From assembly GCF_037975245.1 (NCBI RefSeq), contig NC_092575.1, positions 8,402,001 to 8,466,000 on the forward strand: DNA of 64,000 nucleotides, in the 5' to 3' direction. Both the position numbers and the translations under genes were made by a program. Below are positions 62,106 through 64,000 of this stretch, one piece after another; within the stretch, counting starts at the first letter, position 1; each line of letters begins with the position of its first letter. The notes under the pieces were generated by a model. It saw nothing but the letters and a program-made list of their open reading frames with translations, did not search any database and was not told the origin of the DNA. The stretch is from Apostichopus japonicus. Lineage: Eukaryota; Echinodermata; Holothuroidea; Aspidochirotida; Stichopodidae.

Positions 62106-63357
62106 CATAGCTATAGGGGCTTTGATATCGTGCTATGCTTGTATAGTATGGACTGTGCCTCGTGTATCATGATGGCGAATAGATTGTATTGTTCATGCAG
62201 AGGATTCAGTTGGCTTGAGGTGTGGTTTACTTACCTAAATGTTACAGGGATATTTTACCTACTTTTCTTGAACATCTAAGATAAAATTTCGCATAACTTT
62301 ACCGATCCTTTACTGACTGACCTAATTAATTCTAGAAGGGAGCCAAAACAGTTTAACTCCATGTAACGTTTCTTGGAAACGTGCCAAAATATGTTAACAA
62401 ACAGGTGTTAGACATGGGATGAGCTCACAGTTGTTTGCAAGGTACCTGGGAAAATTTGCAGCACATGTAGCCTAACGAAGTATTTAAGTAGGGTTAAACA
62501 GTGCAGTTGTAAACTGATGTACGTATATTCATTGTTAGTCTAGAAACGGCAGTCTATAAACGGGGCTTTGCCGAACGTTGTTTGTTTCATAATATCGGAA
62601 GTTTTGTAAGTTAAACTTTTTAAAGATTGTAAGACATTTTAAATCTCTTTTCATAACATAATATTGCTACTCCAACGTTTTGTCATTTTAAAATTTTCAT
62701 CAGTTTCGTGAAAATTTAAATTCCAAAAGTTGCCATAATTTTGCATCTTCAACTGCTAATTTTTTATCGCCAGACACGCAAAATTACCAAAATTTATTGG
62801 GGGCCTTCCCCCCTGGACCCCCACAAGGGGTTTCACCCCTTGACCCCTACGCGTGCTCGGCGTTTTCGCTGCGTGAACACGGCCAGGAAATCGGCGGTTG
62901 TTTTTAGTGTGTTTCGCGGGAATTTGAACAAGGATTACCAACACTGTACTACCTGTTACCCACGAGGTGATAATTTGCCCTACATACGCGATGGTATACG
63001 GAACGTGTAAAGTGCAATAAATCGGAGGAAAATGTAAGGCTTGCTATACTGTGCAAGTGCGGTTGGCTACGGAACATGTAGCCTATGTACTGTACTGTAC
63101 GTAACTGCAACTCACGTGTAAAGAGAGTTTCTTTTGTATTTCTGGGCAAGTTTTTATGCCCGGGAAACAAATAAAATTAAAATTGTTGCCTGACTAGTGA
63201 CAGGCAAGTAAATTTAGATGGATTTGTCAAAGTTTGTTGTTAGCTATCACTTTTAGCACTATCCATACAGCATAGTGAACCCAAGCAACTTGGTATTCCG
63301 TTCATGATTTCACTATCTCGGGATAGCGGAATAGCGTAAATTTCGACCCCTGACTTG

Positions 63358-64000
63358 TCATGGGGTGGACACTGCAACACCTTTAAGTGTGGTAAAATAA
63401 ATAAATAGTATTTTGCAACACATCAAAGACCAATACTATAATGCACTGCTTTGATTACAGACCGTCATGAATCATAAAACTCCACCTACCTAATGCAAGT
63501 ATAATACGCAAGGTATGTCAGCTATCTACCATGAAAATTAACCAACAAAATATTCTCTGAGGTAAACTAAAGGATGAATTTATAGATACACAAATTTGAT
63601 TTGTTGTAAACCATTACAACATATTGCTACTAGTTCAGGTTGGACTTCTACAACAATTTTAACTTCAAGAAAAAAACTTCAAACAAGTGAAGTTCATCAG
63701 TTGAAGTGACTGTTTATAGCTCCATGCTTAGATGCAGCACAAATCTCTAGGGAAAAACAAGAATTTTATGGCTTTTAATGATATGTTAACAACATATTAC
63801 AAATTTTCAAGGATAAATGGTGTAGACTCTCATCTGTTCACTTGTTCATTTAAATTAAAGTTAAATTAAATTAAAGAACATGTCTGAGTTAAGTTATTAG
63901 AATTTATGACCAATGGAACATTAACATTCATAGTTCTACACAGAGGAGCAAACATCATCATTTCTGAAGCCTTAAAGGAGCATTCCAGAGTTTAAGACTA
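63358..64000. other. Right edge: dispersed repeat copy 2 and a TTAA element start
   Basis: 63675-63935 matches 29945-30215 (see that entry). From 63972, TTAAAGGAGCATTCCAGAG matches the complement of the right end of the 38787-38934 element, cut by the window end. No gene is seen. Confidence 0.55.

Larger units (their letters stand above)
59442..63352. mobile_element. 3.9-kb element with 16-bp inverted ends (composite)
   Basis: The ends are CAGGGGTCGAAATTTA at 59442 and its exact complement ending at 63352. The flanks carry the 5-bp direct repeat ACTTG (59437-59441 and 63353-63357). The inside is a mosaic of other hAT-like ends and G/C-rich runs (60825, 61361-62105, 62790-62850). No intact transposase frame is seen, so the copy is non-autonomous or degenerate and later invaded. 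Confidence 0.65.

Noticed and set aside
61839-62279. 146-residue Phe/Ser/Leu-rich open frame
   Set aside because: It is the translation of a pyrimidine-rich low-complexity tract within transposon debris.

Overview
This window looks like nuclear DNA from an invertebrate deuterostome, most likely an echinoderm such as a sea cucumber or relative. It is AT-rich and intron-rich, with GT-AG introns of 0.2-5 kb. It is crowded with minisatellites, short TTAA-bounded elements, hAT-like elements, a CR1/L2-type LINE, a tRNA-derived SINE and Penelope-like retroelement (PLE) fragments. The organism call is an inference from gene content and repeat style. Nothing looks bacterial or organellar.

Two protein genes can be read, placed tail to tail. 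On the + strand, 17584-45874 holds 14 coding exons of a rabphilin-3A orthologue: Rab-binding helix, FYVE-type zinc finger, SGAWFF motif, acidic/serine linker, C2A and C2B. All splice phases agree. Only the extreme 5' coding exon is missing. On the - strand, 56135 down to 50789 holds six exons of an FAD-dependent oxidoreductase. It has a Rossmann dinucleotide-binding start and a C-terminal GDW motif, and it resembles the carotenoid desaturase / isorenieratene-synthase-like branch of the amine-oxidase superfamily. I know of no functional link between the two genes.

Layout. 1-17180 has no recognised gene: a 106-bp tandem array (1-536), a decayed LINE fragment, an AGGTCA-rich repeat block (2770-5110), a tRNA-derived SINE, and a 29/32-bp minisatellite (8134-11213) split by a hAT-like element that itself contains a second one. 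17184-45874 is the rabphilin gene, whose introns carry large 75-, 70- and 31-bp arrays and several transposon relics. 45875-50788 is the convergent intergenic stretch, with a 369-bp TTAA-bounded element. 50789-56135 is the oxidoreductase, whose introns hold a second PLE fragment and a 39-bp array. 56136-64000 is repeat-rich and includes a 3.9-kb element with 16-bp terminal inverted repeats.

The observations most worth a second look are: (i) a pair of type-I hammerhead-ribozyme-like cores in the two PLE fragments, each decayed at different core positions; (ii) the carotenoid-enzyme-like oxidoreductase with animal introns; (iii) the transposon-in-transposon-in-minisatellite nest; (iv) a set of TTAAAGG-ended short elements.
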